In this document: positions 18,705 to 28,296 of the stretch, in pieces
How the letters are laid out: each line of letters begins with the position of its first letter
Position numbering within the stretch: the stretch's first letter is position 1
NCBI RefSeq assembly: GCF_013694245.2
Contig: NZ_CP059322.2
Span: forward strand, 1,856,001 to 1,920,000
Origin: Micromonospora ferruginea
GTDB taxonomy: Bacteria; Actinomycetota; Actinomycetes; Mycobacteriales; Micromonosporaceae
DNA: 64,000 nt
Direction of reading: 5' to 3'
Program-made: the position numbers and the translations under genes
Notes under the pieces: model-generated
What the model saw: only the letters and a program-made list of their open reading frames with translations
Database searches by the model: none
Told to the model about the DNA's origin: nothing

Positions 18705-19418
18705 ATGACCGGTCGACCGGCACGTGCGTGGCTTCGCGTCACAGCCCTGGCCGCGCTCCTGGCGATCGGCGGCCCGGCGCTGGCCGGCTGCGACGACGAT
18801 CGCCGCCCGGCGGGTGACGAGCCCGGTCCGACCGCCGCCCCGGCCGCCCCGGCCGTCCCGAGCCCCACCGGCGCCGTCTCGGCGCCGCCGGTGCTCGTCC
18901 CCGGCCGCCCCGGTGAGCCGGCGGCCACCCGCGCCGGCGGGCAGGTCCGCGACGCGGCGAAGCCCCGCTACAACGGCCTCGACGTCTGGTACGTCCGGAT
19001 GATGATCCCGCACCACGAGCAGGCCCTGGAGATGGCGACGCTCGCCCCGGACCGGGCCGCCGACCCCCGGGTACGCGCCGTCGCCGACCGCATCCGGGCC
19101 GCCCAGGGGCCGGAGGTCGGCGTGCTGCGTGCCTGGCTCGGCACCCGCGACCTGCCCGCCGAGGTCGCCGGGCACGACCACGCCACCATGCGCGGGATGC
19201 AGTCCGCCGAGGCGATGCGACAACTCTCCGACGCGCGCGGCGCGGCGTTCGACCAGCTCTTCGTGCGGATGATGACCGCCCACCACGAGGGCGCCGTGGT
19301 GATGTCCAGCGACCTGCTCAAGGTCGGCGTCGACCAGACCCTGCAGGAGTTCGCCACCGGCGTGGCCGTCGAGCAGTCCGCCGAGATCACCCGGATGCGC
19401 GCCCTCGTCACCCCCTGA
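18705..19418 (+). CDS. DUF305 family lipoprotein
   Basis: Exported lipoprotein of 237 residues; signal ends with lipobox ALAGC. After a Pro/Ala-rich spacer it has the two half-repeats of DUF305: VRMMIPHHEQALEMA near residue 99 and VRMMTAHHEGAVVMS near residue 188, a ferritin-like helical bundle with paired Met-Met and His-His likely to bind copper or another metal. ATG at 18705 follows GGAGGGAGG. Divergent from the LVIVD gene, a neighbour pair seen in related actinobacteria. A role in metal handling at the membrane is inferred from the residues. Confidence 0.9.
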   Translation: MTGRPARAWLRVTALAALLAIGGPALAGCDDDRRPAGDEPGPTAAPAAPAVPSPTGAVSAPPVLVPGRPGEPAATRAGGQVRDAAKPRYNGLDVWYVRMMIPHHEQALEMATLAPDRAADPRVRAVADRIRAAQGPEVGVLRAWLGTRDLPAEVAGHDHATMRGMQSAEAMRQLSDARGAAFDQLFVRMMTAHHEGAVVMSSDLLKVGVDQTLQEFATGVAVEQSAEITRMRALVTP

Positions 19419-19455
19419 CCGGGCCCAGGAGACACCGGTCACCCCCGTACGCTGG

Positions 19456-20679
19456 GTGACCGTGGACCGCCTGATCCTCGGCCGCCCGTTGCGCGGCGTC
19501 GCGTTCGACGCCGCCGTCTCCGGGCTGGTCGCCGTCTTCGCCGTGCTCGGCCTGCTGGCCGAGCAGGGCGGCCTGCCGGCGTTCGCGGTCGGCGTGGCGA
19601 TGGCGGCGGCGCTGTTCTTCCGGCGCACCCACCCGTCCGCGGTCGCCGTCGCGGTGGCCGCGCTGGCGCTGGTCCAGGTGATCGTCGGCTGGGGTCCGCT
19701 CGGCTACGACATCGGCGTGCTGATCGCGCTCTACAGCGTGGTCAAGTACGCCGCCCGGTCGCGCGACGGCATCCTGGCCGGCGTCGGCGCCGCGATCGGC
19801 GTGCTGCTCTCCGCGCTCTCCTGGCCCGGGCCGTCGCCCTGGTGGGCCGGCGCGCTCTACTACGGCCTGGTCACCGGCGCGGTGTGGCTGGTCGGGCTGA
19901 ACGTGCGCACCCGCCGCCTCTACGTGCTCAGCCTGGAGGAACGCGCCGCGACGGCGGACCGGGAGCGGGAGGCGGAGTCCCGCGCGGCGGTCGCCGAGGA
20001 ACGCACCCGCATCGCCCGCGAGCTGCACGACGTGGTCGCGCACAGCCTGGCCGTGATGATCGTGCAGGCCGACGGCGTGCGGTTCACGCTCGACCGCGAC
20101 CCCGCCACCGCGCGGGAGGCGGCCAAGGTGGTGGCCGACACCGGCCGGCAGGCGCTGGAGGAGATGCGGCGGCTGGTCGGCGTGCTCCGGGAGCCCAGCC
20201 GGCCGGACCCGGTCGCGGTGGCCGACGAGCCCGCCGGTGAGCCGGCGCACCGGCGGCCCGCGCTGGTGGAGCTGCCCGCGTTGCTCGACCGGTTCCGGGC
20301 CGCCGGGCTGCGCGTCGACCGCGGCGGCGCCGGCGACCCGGTGGCGCTGCCGCCCGGTCTGGAGCTGACCGTCTACCGGGTGGCGCAGGAGAGCCTGACC
20401 AACGCGCTCAAGCACGCCGGGGTGGGCGCGGCGGTCGAGGTGACGCTCGACTGGGGCGCCGACGCCGTCGCGATCCGGGTCGTCGACGACGGTCGCGGCC
20501 GACCGCTGGTGCGCCCGGCGCCGTCCGGCGGGCACGGCCTCGTCGGCATGCGGGAGCGGGTCGGGGTGTACGACGGCGAGCTGACCGCCGGGCCCACGCT
20601 GGCCGGCGGCTGGCGGGTCGAGGCGCGCCTGCCGCTGCCCACGGCGGCCGGCGCCGAGGAAGGGAGCGTGGCCGCGTGA
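19456..20679 (+). CDS. Sensor histidine kinase, NarL class
   Basis: Membrane kinase of 407 residues. Four or five hydrophobic segments between residues 20 and 150, then a short coiled linker (EERAATADREREAESRAAVAEE) and a HisKA_3 domain with RIARELHDVVAHSLAVMIVQ, whose His is the phospho-acceptor, and HATPase_c (QESLTNALKHA, VVDDGRG, GHGLVGMRERV). The start may be GTG 19456 or GTG 19462. Coupled to the next gene by a GTGA overlap. The MacB-like transporter starting at 21490 is the obvious candidate for regulation. Confidence 0.93.
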   Translation: MTVDRLILGRPLRGVAFDAAVSGLVAVFAVLGLLAEQGGLPAFAVGVAMAAALFFRRTHPSAVAVAVAALALVQVIVGWGPLGYDIGVLIALYSVVKYAARSRDGILAGVGAAIGVLLSALSWPGPSPWWAGALYYGLVTGAVWLVGLNVRTRRLYVLSLEERAATADREREAESRAAVAEERTRIARELHDVVAHSLAVMIVQADGVRFTLDRDPATAREAAKVVADTGRQALEEMRRLVGVLREPSRPDPVAVADEPAGEPAHRRPALVELPALLDRFRAAGLRVDRGGAGDPVALPPGLELTVYRVAQESLTNALKHAGVGAAVEVTLDWGADAVAIRVVDDGRGRPLVRPAPSGGHGLVGMRERVGVYDGELTAGPTLAGGWRVEARLPLPTAAGAEEGSVAA

Positions 20680-21341
20680 CCGTACGGGTGATGATCGTCG
20701 ACGACCAGGCGCTGGTGCGCGCCGGCTTCCGGATGGTGCTCGACTCGCAACCCGACCTCGCCGTGGTCGGCGAGGCGATCGACGGCGCGGACGCGCTGCG
20801 GGTGCTGGACCGGGTCGAGGCCGACGTGGTGGTGATGGACCTGCGCATGCCCACCATGGACGGGGTGGAGGCGACCCGGCGGATCTGCGCCCGCACGGCC
20901 GGCGCGCGACCACGGGTGCTGGTGCTGACCACGTTCGACACCGAGGCCGACGCGTTCGCCGCGCTGCGCGCCGGGGCGAGCGGCTTCCTGCTCAAGAACG
21001 TGCCACCGGAGGAGTTGCTCGCCGCGATCCGGGTGGTCGCCGAGGGCGACTCGGTGGTGGCCCCGTCGATCACCCGACGACTGCTCGACCGGTTCGCCGG
21101 GCAGCTCGGCCCGACGCCGGCCGAGGACCCCCGGCTGGCCCAGCTCACCGAGCGGGAGCGGGAGGTGCTGCTGCTGGTGGCGCAGGGGCTGTCCAACGCC
21201 GAGATCGCCGCCCGGGTGCACGTGGCGGAGGCGACCGTGAAGACCCACGTCGGGCGGATCCTGGCCAAGCTCCAGCTCCGCGACCGCGTCCAGGCCGTGG
21301 TGCTGGCGTACGAGAGCGGACTGGTCACCCCCGGCGGCTGA
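20676..21341 (+). CDS. Response regulator, NarL/LiaR family
   Basis: DNA-binding partner of the preceding kinase, 221 residues. Receiver residues: Asp pair in IVDDQALVRAGF, phospho-Asp in VVVMDLRMPTMDG, Thr in VLTTFD and Lys in GFLLKNVPPEEL. LuxR-type helix-turn-helix: LTEREREVLLLVAQGLSNAEIA and VKTHVGRILAKLQLRDRVQAV. GTG start inside the kinase stop. The next gene, an ABC transporter ATPase, begins 148 bases downstream on the same strand. Confidence 0.95.
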   Translation: MTVRVMIVDDQALVRAGFRMVLDSQPDLAVVGEAIDGADALRVLDRVEADVVVMDLRMPTMDGVEATRRICARTAGARPRVLVLTTFDTEADAFAALRAGASGFLLKNVPPEELLAAIRVVAEGDSVVAPSITRRLLDRFAGQLGPTPAEDPRLAQLTEREREVLLLVAQGLSNAEIAARVHVAEATVKTHVGRILAKLQLRDRVQAVVLAYESGLVTPGG

Positions 21342-21489
21342 GCCCGCGTACGCCGCAGGTCGTACGGGTCCGCCCGGTGGGGGACGACCGGGGGAGTACC
21401 CACGTCGAGCGCGCAGGTGGAGACCCGCGGCCGGGTGCCGGCCATAGCGTCGGAAGGGTCACCAGACCACCTCCGACGGGAGCTCCACA

Positions 21490-22254
21490 GTGTCCGCCAC
21501 CCCGACCACCGGCGTCGCCCTCGCCGCCCGCGACCTGCGCCGGGAGTACGGCGTCGGGCAGTCGCGCGTCGTCGCCCTCGACGGCGTCGACCTCGACCTG
21601 GCCGCCGCCCGGTTCACCGCCGTCATGGGCCCGTCCGGCTCCGGCAAGTCCACCCTGCTGCACTGCCTCGCCGGTCTCGACCGGCCGTCGGCCGGCGCGG
21701 TGCGCATCGGCGAGGCGGACCTGGCCGGGCTGGACGACCGCCGGCTCACCCGGCTGCGCCGGGACCGGATCGGCTTCGTCTTCCAGAAGTTCAACCTGCT
21801 GCCCACCCTGACCGCCGAGGAGAACATCGTCCTCCCGCTGGCCATCGCCGGCCGGCGGCCCGACCCGGCCTGGCTGCGGCAGGTGGTGGCCGGCGTCGGG
21901 CTGACCGACCGCCTCGGTCACCGGCCGGCCGAGCTGAGCGGCGGCCAGCAGCAGCGGGTCGCGGTGGCCCGCGCGCTGGTCACCCGCCCCTGGGTGGTCT
22001 TCGCCGACGAGCCGACCGGCAACCTCGACTCCCACGCCGGCGCGGAGGTGCTGCGGCTGCTGCGCGAGGCGGTGGACACCCTCGGCCGGACCGTCGTCAT
22101 GGTCACCCACGATCCGGTGGCCGCCGCGTACGCCGACCGGGTGGTCTTCCTGGCCGACGGCCGGCTGGTCGACGAGGTGCACCGGCCGACCACCGGCCAG
22201 GTCCGCGACGTGCTCGGCCGGCTCGACCCGGCCGCGGCCGGAACGCGGCGGTGA
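21490..22254 (+). CDS. ABC transporter ATP-binding protein, MacB/LolD type
   Basis: Cytoplasmic ATPase of 254 residues driving the permease encoded next. Walker A GPSGSGKST near residue 44, Q-loop FQKFNLLPTLT, signature LSGGQQQRVAVARAL, Walker B VVFADEPTGNLDS and switch His in VMVTHDP are all present. The EPTGNLDS sequence is typical of the MacB/LolD/FtsE branch, whose partners are FtsX-like permeases for mechanotransmission or export rather than uptake. GTG start at 21490. Overlaps the permease start by four bases. Confidence 0.95.
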   Translation: MSATPTTGVALAARDLRREYGVGQSRVVALDGVDLDLAAARFTAVMGPSGSGKSTLLHCLAGLDRPSAGAVRIGEADLAGLDDRRLTRLRRDRIGFVFQKFNLLPTLTAEENIVLPLAIAGRRPDPAWLRQVVAGVGLTDRLGHRPAELSGGQQQRVAVARALVTRPWVVFADEPTGNLDSHAGAEVLRLLREAVDTLGRTVVMVTHDPVAAAYADRVVFLADGRLVDEVHRPTTGQVRDVLGRLDPAAAGTRR

Positions 22255-24740
22255 CCGGGATGCTGCGCCTGACCCTGCGCCAGATCCGCGCCGACGGCCT
22301 GCGCCTGCTGCTCTCCTCGCTGGCGATCGTGCTCGGCGTCGCGTTCGTCGCCGGCACCCTGATGTTCACCGACGGCATGCGGGCCGGCGCGTACGAGCGG
22401 GCCGGCACGTTCGACAGGCACACCGACCTGGCCGCGTACGCCGGTGCCACGCCCCTGTCGCCGACGCTGGTCGACCGGGTGCGCGCGACCGACGGGGTGG
22501 CCGCCGCCGCCGGGGAGCTGACCGGCTCCGCCGGCGTGGTCGGCGCTGACGGCCGGCCCGTGCTCGGGTACGCGGTCCTCGCCGCGATCCCCACCGACGA
22601 GGCCCTGCAGTCCTACGACGTGGTCGCCGGACGGCTCCCGCAGCGCCCGGGCGAGGTGGTGCTGGACGAGCGGACCGTCGCCGAGCAGCGCTTCGCCGTC
22701 GGGCGCCCGGTGTCGGTCGGAGGCGCCGCCGACGCGGCCCGGTCGTACACGCTGGTGGGCGCCGTCGACGTGGCCGGCACCGCCCGCGACGTCGGCGGGC
22801 CGTTCATCGGCCTGGCCGGCGCGGACGCCCTCGCCGTCAGCGGCGAGCGCGGGTACGGGCGGATCATGGTGGCGGCGCGGCCAGGCGTGGACGGCGCGGC
22901 GCTCGCCGAGCGGGTACGGGCCGTCGTGGGGCCGGGCGTCACGGTGCGCGACCGGGCCGCCATCCTCGACGCGGCGGTCGCCGACGCGGTGCGTGACCTG
23001 CGGCAGTTCGAGCTGATGCTGGGCACGTTCGCCGCGGTGGCGGTGGTGGTGGCCGGCTTCGTCATCGCCAACACCTTCGCCATCGTGCTGGCCCAGCGGT
23101 CCCGGCGCACCGCGCTGCTGCGGCTGGTCGGGGCGACCCGCGGCCAGATCCATCGGGCCACCCTGGTCGAGGCGGCGCTGACCGGCCTGGCCGCCTCCGC
23201 GGTCGGCGTGCTGGTGGGGACGGCGCTGGCCGCCGCGCTCGGCGCGCTGCTGGGTGGCGTCGGGGCGCCGGCCGCGGGCGGGGTGACGGTGACCGTCCGG
23301 ACCGTGCTGCTCTCGCTCGCGTTGGGCACGGTGCTCACCGTGGGCGCCGCCGCGCTGCCGGCCTGGCAGGGCACCCGGATCGCGCCGGTGGCCGCGTTGA
23401 CCGACGCGGCGACGCGTCCCGTCCGCCCGGCCGGACGGGTCCGGCTCGCCGTCGGCGCGCTGGCCCTCGCCGCCGGGGCGGCGTCGTTGTGGGGGGCCGG
23501 CGCCACCGGCCAGGTGCCGCTGGTGGCGGCCGGCGGGCTGCTCGCCTTCGGCGGGGTGGTGGCGTTCGGTCCGGTGCTGGTGCCGGCGCTGGTCCGGGTG
23601 CTCGGCGCGCCGGCCCGTGCGCTGTTCGGCGCCCCGGCCGCGCTGGCGGTGGCGAACGCGGTACGCAATCCGCGCCGCGTCGCGGCCACCGCCACGGCCA
23701 TGGTGATCGGGATCGGGCTGGTCTCGTCGTTCGTGGTCGGCGCGGGCAGCGTCAAGGCCGGCATCGAGCGCACGGTGGACGCGAAGGTGGGGGTGGACTT
23801 CCTGGTCACCGGCATCGGCGGGGACCTGCCCGCGCCGCTCGCCGCGGAGCTGGCCGCCCGTCCCGAGCTGGGCGTGGTGCACGAGCAGCGCAGCCGGGTG
23901 ACCGGCGGCGTCGAGGTGCGCGCCGCGCATCCGGCGCTGGTCGGGCGCACGCTGTCCGGGGTGGACGCCGGCGACCCGGGAGCGCTGGGGTCGGGCGGGG
24001 TGCTGGTGCACCGTGAGCTGGCCGCCGCCCGGGGCTGGACCGTGGGCGACGCGGTGACCGTCGCCGGCCGGCCGTTCCGGGTCGCGGCCGTGGTGGCCGA
24101 CGACCGGCCTGCCCTGGGCGGCGGCCGGGTGCCGCCGGGGTTCGTGGTGGAGATGGCGGACGCCGACTTCGGCCGGCTCTTTCCCGCCGAGCGCGGCCAC
24201 CTGGCCGAGGTGGACCCGGCCGACGGGGTGAGCGCGGACGCCGCCCGGGTCGCGGTCGAGTCGGTGATCGTCCGCTATCCCACGGTCAACCTGCTGGACC
24301 AGGCCGCCTACAAGAGGATGCTCACCGGCACCGTCGACCTGGTGCTGGGCTTCGTCACGGCGCTGCTCGGCCTGGCCGTGGTCATCTCGCTGGTGGGGGT
24401 CGCCAACACGCTCAGCCTGTCGGTGGTGGAACGCACCCGGGAGAACGCGGTGCTGCGCGCGGTCGGCCTGAGCCGGGCCGGGATGCGGGCGGTGCTCGCG
24501 GTCGAGGCGGTGCTCACCGCGCTGGTCGGCACGCTGATCGGCGTCGCCCTGGGCATCGGGGTCGCGGCCGGCGCGATGGCGGTGGTCGCCCGCGTCGGCG
24601 GCGAGTTCACGCTGGTGCTGCCCTGGGGGCGGCTCGGTCTGATCGTCGGGGTGACGGTGCTCGCCGCGCTGCTCGCCTCGATCCTGCCGGCGCGGCGCGC
24701 GCTGGCCCGGCCGGTGGTGGCGTCGCTCGGCGCGGACTGA
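22251..24740 (+). CDS. FtsX-like ABC transporter permease
   Basis: Membrane permease of 829 residues. Architecture: TM1 near residue 20, large extracytoplasmic domain (about 50-250), a three-TM FtsX domain (FELMLGTFAAVAVVVAGFVI onward), a middle TM pair, a second extracytoplasmic domain (about 500-680), and a second FtsX domain (LVLGFVTALLGLAVVISLVG onward). Two FtsX domains in one chain make a full transporter with the ATPase. Such MacB-like systems in Gram-positive bacteria export peptides or antibiotics or act on lipids; the substrate is unknown. GTG start overlaps the ATPase stop. A strong terminator follows. Confidence 0.93.
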   Translation: MTGMLRLTLRQIRADGLRLLLSSLAIVLGVAFVAGTLMFTDGMRAGAYERAGTFDRHTDLAAYAGATPLSPTLVDRVRATDGVAAAAGELTGSAGVVGADGRPVLGYAVLAAIPTDEALQSYDVVAGRLPQRPGEVVLDERTVAEQRFAVGRPVSVGGAADAARSYTLVGAVDVAGTARDVGGPFIGLAGADALAVSGERGYGRIMVAARPGVDGAALAERVRAVVGPGVTVRDRAAILDAAVADAVRDLRQFELMLGTFAAVAVVVAGFVIANTFAIVLAQRSRRTALLRLVGATRGQIHRATLVEAALTGLAASAVGVLVGTALAAALGALLGGVGAPAAGGVTVTVRTVLLSLALGTVLTVGAAALPAWQGTRIAPVAALTDAATRPVRPAGRVRLAVGALALAAGAASLWGAGATGQVPLVAAGGLLAFGGVVAFGPVLVPALVRVLGAPARALFGAPAALAVANAVRNPRRVAATATAMVIGIGLVSSFVVGAGSVKAGIERTVDAKVGVDFLVTGIGGDLPAPLAAELAARPELGVVHEQRSRVTGGVEVRAAHPALVGRTLSGVDAGDPGALGSGGVLVHRELAAARGWTVGDAVTVAGRPFRVAAVVADDRPALGGGRVPPGFVVEMADADFGRLFPAERGHLAEVDPADGVSADAARVAVESVIVRYPTVNLLDQAAYKRMLTGTVDLVLGFVTALLGLAVVISLVGVANTLSLSVVERTRENAVLRAVGLSRAGMRAVLAVEAVLTALVGTLIGVALGIGVAAGAMAVVARVGGEFTLVLPWGRLGLIVGVTVLAALLASILPARRALARPVVASLGAD

Positions 24741-24747
24741 CCCGGGT

Positions 24748-24782
24748 CCGGCCCGGTCCCGCGCGAAGCGGGACCGGGCCGG
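24748..24782. terminator. Bidirectional hairpin terminator
   Basis: CCGGCCCGGTCCCGC and its exact complement make a 15-bp stem with a GCGAA loop in the 48-base gap between the convergent permease and kinase genes. Confidence 0.85.
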
Positions 24783-24788
24783 GCGCGA

Positions 24789-26192
24789 TCAGGGCCGGGA
24801 GACCGGCTGGCCTCCGGTGTCGCCGCCACCGTCGCCGCCGGCCGGGGGCGTCGTGGTCGTGGTGGTCTCGGTCGGCGCGGTGGTCTGGGCCGGGGCCGAG
24901 GTGGTCGTCGGCGCGCTGCTCGGCGCGCTCGGCGCGGTGGACGGGGTGCGGGACGGGCTCGGCTGCACCGATCCGCTCGGCGAGGTGCTCGGCGACACCG
25001 AGGTCGAGGCCGAGGGCCGGCCGCTCGACCCGGCCGGACGCCAGTTGTTGTCGTCGACGCTGGTCGGCGGCTCGCCGGTGACCGCGGTGTCGGCGACCGA
25101 GTTGCTCGGCGCCACCGCCGGCTTGGTGGAGTCGATCTGGGTGGCGGGCGCCTCGGCGTCCTTGGCCGCGGCCAGCATCGCGCCCAGCGCGGTCATCGCC
25201 ACCAGCACCGCGCCCAGCGCGCCGACCAGCGCGCCGCGTCGACCCCGACGACGGGGGGCCGGGGCGGCGGCCGCCGACCGCACCACCGGCTGGTCGCCGC
25301 GGGTCGGCGCCGGAGCGGCCGCGCCGCGCAGCGCCGCGGGCACCGTGGCGGTGGGCGACACGGAGCGCGCCGCCCGGGCGGCGTCGGCCATCGCCGCGGC
25401 GCTCGGGTAGCGGTCGGCCGGGTCCTTGGCCAGGGCCCGGGCCACCAGCTCACGGACCGGGGCGGGGATCTCCGCCGGCAGCTCCGGCGGCTCGTCGTCG
25501 AGATGACGCACGGCGACCTGGAGCGGGTTGTCGCCGGTGAACGGCGGGCTGCCGGTGAGGCAGCAGTAGGCGACCGCGCCGAGCGCGTACACGTCGGTGG
25601 CGCCCGAGACCGGCCGGCCGGCGGCCTGCTCGGGTGCCATGTAGAGGGCGGTGCCGGGCACCGCGTTCGTGCTGGTGATGCTGGTGACGTTGGTCGAGCG
25701 GGCGACCCCGAAGTCGACCAGGACCACGGTGCCGTCGTCCTGCACGAGCAGGTTGCTCGGCTTCACGTCGCGGTGGACGATGCCCCGGCCGTGCGCCCCG
25801 TGCAGCGCCTGCGCGGTCTGGGCCACGATCGACATGGTCTCGGCGACCTCGAGCTGCCCGGCCTCCTCGATCCGCCGGGACAGCGGTTCCCCGTCGACGA
25901 ACTCCATGACCAGGTAGTCGGCGTGGCTGCCGTCGGGCAGGTCGTCCTCGCCGCAGTCGAAGACCTGGACCACGCCGGGGTGGCGCAGCGAGGCCATGAT
26001 CCGTGCCTCGGAGCGGAACCGGGCGATGAAGTCGGGGTCGGAGACCAGCGCGGGCAGGAGCACCTTCACCGCCACCTGACGGCCGAGCACCAGGTCCTTG
26101 GCACGCCAGACGTCGCCCATGCCGCCGGTGGCGACACGGTCTTCCAGGCGGTACCGACCGCTGAGTACGACGTCGGAGGTGAGCATCCCCAT
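24789..26192 (-). CDS. Membrane Ser/Thr protein kinase (PknB type)
   Basis: Eukaryotic-like kinase of 467 residues with a cytoplasmic kinase domain (12-275): Gly-rich loop VATGGMGDVW, Lys in VAVKVLLP, catalytic HRDVKPSN, DFGVARS, an activation loop with several Thr/Ser (TNVTSITSTNAVPGT) and APEQAAG. After a Pro/Ala linker there is one TM helix (GALVGALGAVLVAMTALGAM) and an extracytoplasmic Ser/Thr/Pro-rich tail without PASTA repeats. Start is the ATG at 26192 (MGMLTS); a second ATG lies two codons on. Divergent from the sigma factor gene. Substrates unknown. Confidence 0.94.
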   Translation of the reverse strand: MGMLTSDVVLSGRYRLEDRVATGGMGDVWRAKDLVLGRQVAVKVLLPALVSDPDFIARFRSEARIMASLRHPGVVQVFDCGEDDLPDGSHADYLVMEFVDGEPLSRRIEEAGQLEVAETMSIVAQTAQALHGAHGRGIVHRDVKPSNLLVQDDGTVVLVDFGVARSTNVTSITSTNAVPGTALYMAPEQAAGRPVSGATDVYALGAVAYCCLTGSPPFTGDNPLQVAVRHLDDEPPELPAEIPAPVRELVARALAKDPADRYPSAAAMADAARAARSVSPTATVPAALRGAAAPAPTRGDQPVVRSAAAAPAPRRRGRRGALVGALGAVLVAMTALGAMLAAAKDAEAPATQIDSTKPAVAPSNSVADTAVTGEPPTSVDDNNWRPAGSSGRPSASTSVSPSTSPSGSVQPSPSRTPSTAPSAPSSAPTTTSAPAQTTAPTETTTTTTPPAGGDGGGDTGGQPVSRP

Positions 26193-26712
26193 ACCGTACC
26201 CACAGCGGTCCGGAAGTATTTCCGGCGATCTCTCCGGTCGCGACCGGCGAGCGGTTGCGGGCCGCTCGGCCGAACGGCCGAGGGCCGGGCGGCCGGTGGG
26301 CTGACCGTAACCGGCCGGGTACGATGGGCCAGATAATGCCGGCGTCCCGGCGGATGTCCGCTTCGTCGGCGGAGATCCACCCCGCTTGTGACGGGTTGAA
26401 GCGCCCGCGTGGTGTCCTTCGTTACACCGACACGCCGAGAGCGCGGGTAGATATTTCTCTCGCTTTTCCGCCGGTCCGTGCCCTGTCGACCGTCTGTTCA
26501 CCCCTCGCCGGTCGGCCGGGCTCCCGGTCGTCCCACCACGCCGGTACGGTATGTCCCGCCCCGGCCGTGCCGGCGGCGATGTCCATTGGCGCGCCGGTCC
26601 CGTCGGGCCGGCGCCGATCAGCTCAGCGGGGGGCCGGGATGCGGATGGCGGTGTGGTCTCCCGCGTCGGCGGACCGACGGCCCGAGACCTCGGCCCGCCG
26701 CGGGCGGCGACC
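26193..26712. other. Divergent control region between kinase and sigma genes
   Basis: About 520 bases without a supported gene. It includes TACGAT at 26321 as a possible plus-strand -10 and an AT-richer patch around 26450 (GTAGATATTTCTCTC). I see no known riboswitch pattern. The length suggests regulated divergent promoters or an untranslated leader for the sigma gene. Confidence 0.45.
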
Positions 26713-27381
26713 GTGACCGGGGATCTGAACGAGGCGGTCGCCGCGGCGCAGGCCGGTGACGAGGAGGCGTTCCGGTTCCTCTACCGCAGCCTGCAACCGG
26801 CCCTGTTGCGCTACCTGACCGCGCTGGTGGGCGGCGACGCCGAGGACGTGGCCTCGGAGACCTGGCTGCAGATATCCCGGGACCTGCCCTCGTTCACCGG
26901 CGGCGAGTTCCGCGCCTGGTCGGTCACCATCGCCCGGAACCGGGCCATGGACCACCTCCGCCGGCAACGGCGGCGGCCGGTGGTCCCGGTGCCCGTGCAG
27001 GCTCTCACCGACCTGGCGGCGGACACCGACACCGCCGACCGCGCCGGTGAGGCCATCGGCACCGAGAGCGCGCTGGCGCTGATCCGCACGCTGCCACCGG
27101 CCGAGGCCGAGGCGGTGATGCTGCGGGCCGTCATCGGCCTCGACGCGGAGACCGCCGGGCGGGTGCTGGGCCGGCGAGCCGGCGCGGTGCGCACCGCGGC
27201 GCACCGCGGGCTGCGCCGGCTGGCGGCGATGCTGGAACGCGCCGCGGAGGGTGCGCCGGGCGCCGCCACCGAGCACGCGCCGGGCGCGGTCGGGCCGGAG
27301 ACCCGCGACGGCGTGCCGCCCCGGCCCCGCACCGACCGCCCGGCGCCGCACGCGCCCGAGGCCGAGCCGGCGGAGGGCTGA
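26713..27381 (+). CDS. ECF-like RNA polymerase sigma factor
   Basis: Sigma-70 family factor of 222 residues. Region 2 spans DEEAFRFLYRSLQPALLRYLT, EDVASETWLQISRDL and FRAWSVTIARNRAMDHLRRQRR; region 4 spans LIRTLPPAEAEAVMLRAVIGL and VLGRRAGAVRTAAHRGLRRL. A Pro/Ala-rich acidic tail of about 40 residues follows. I use the GTG at 26713 because conserved sequence starts there; GTG 26653 is possible. The next gene starts 17 bases on and encodes a single-TM protein, the usual sigma/anti-sigma arrangement. Confidence 0.9.
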   Translation: MTGDLNEAVAAAQAGDEEAFRFLYRSLQPALLRYLTALVGGDAEDVASETWLQISRDLPSFTGGEFRAWSVTIARNRAMDHLRRQRRRPVVPVPVQALTDLAADTDTADRAGEAIGTESALALIRTLPPAEAEAVMLRAVIGLDAETAGRVLGRRAGAVRTAAHRGLRRLAAMLERAAEGAPGAATEHAPGAVGPETRDGVPPRPRTDRPAPHAPEAEPAEG

Positions 27382-27397
27382 CGTGAGGGGAAACGGC

Positions 27398-28138
27398 ATG
27401 AACTCTCCCGGGCCCGCCGACCGGGCCGAGTCCGACCGGCGCCTGGACGCCGCGCGCGCCGCCCCGCCGGCCGGCGCCGACGCGCTGACCCGGCTGCTCG
27501 CCGCCGCGGCGGCGCCGCCCACCGGGCACGATCTCGACGGTGAGGAGCGGGCGCTGGCCGCCTTCCGGGCCGCCCGCGCGGCTCCCGCGCCGGCACCCGC
27601 CCGCGTCCCGCGCCGCCGCCTGCGACTCGCCGCCGCGTTCTCCGGCCTCGCCGCCACCGCGGTCGCCGGGGTGGCGTTCGCCGCCGTGCGGCTGGACCGG
27701 AACCCGGAGCCGGTGGTCCCACCGGTGTCCACCACCGCCGGCACCGGCCCGACCGGCGCCGGACCGTCGCGCCCGGCGCCCAGCGGCCCGGGCGGCCAGG
27801 CGTCCGGCGCGGCGCCGTCGCCGACCCCGCCGTCGACCTCCCCGCCGACGTCCGCCCCGCCGCCCGGGGGGCGTCCGGCCCCGCCGCCGGTCGACGGCAA
27901 GCTCGCCGGCCAGTGCCGCGCCTACCTGGCCAAGCCGGAACGGCAACGGGCCAAGGCCCTGACCACGCCGGGCTTCGCCGACCTGGTGGCCGCCGCCGGG
28001 GGCGCCGAGAAGGTGGAGGACTACTGCCGGGGGACGGATCCGACGCCGGCGGCGCCGACCCCGCACGACCCGAAGCCGAAGAAGTCGCCGGGCGACGAGG
28101 CGCGCAAGCCCGGACCCGGCGACGAGACCGACGACTGA
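27398..28138 (+). CDS. Single-pass membrane protein, putative anti-sigma partner
   Basis: Membrane protein of 246 residues. The cytoplasmic N-terminal 70 residues are Ala/Asp/Arg-rich (SDRRLDAARAAPPAGADALTR), then one TM segment (LRLAAAFSGLAATAVAGVAFAAV near residue 75-97), a long Pro/Ser/Thr/Gly linker, and a C-terminal region with two Cys (GQCRAYLAKPERQRAKAL and EDYCRGTDP) and a Lys/Pro/Asp-rich end. No zinc-binding anti-sigma motif is visible, so the anti-sigma role rests on position behind the sigma gene and topology. ATG at 27398 follows GTGAGGGGAAAC. Confidence 0.7.
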   Translation: MNSPGPADRAESDRRLDAARAAPPAGADALTRLLAAAAAPPTGHDLDGEERALAAFRAARAAPAPAPARVPRRRLRLAAAFSGLAATAVAGVAFAAVRLDRNPEPVVPPVSTTAGTGPTGAGPSRPAPSGPGGQASGAAPSPTPPSTSPPTSAPPPGGRPAPPPVDGKLAGQCRAYLAKPERQRAKALTTPGFADLVAAAGGAEKVEDYCRGTDPTPAAPTPHDPKPKKSPGDEARKPGPGDETDD

Positions 28139-28296
28139 GCCGTCCGGCGCCACCAGATTCCGGACAAAAATTCATCTCTCCGGGCGCGCGAATTCCGTCT
28201 GCTAGACAGAGGATGGTGGGACGCGCGGACCCGGGCCGTCCCGGCCGGGTCGTGGGCGACGCCGTGGTCGCCCGTCTGGGCGAGAGGAGCCGTCAC

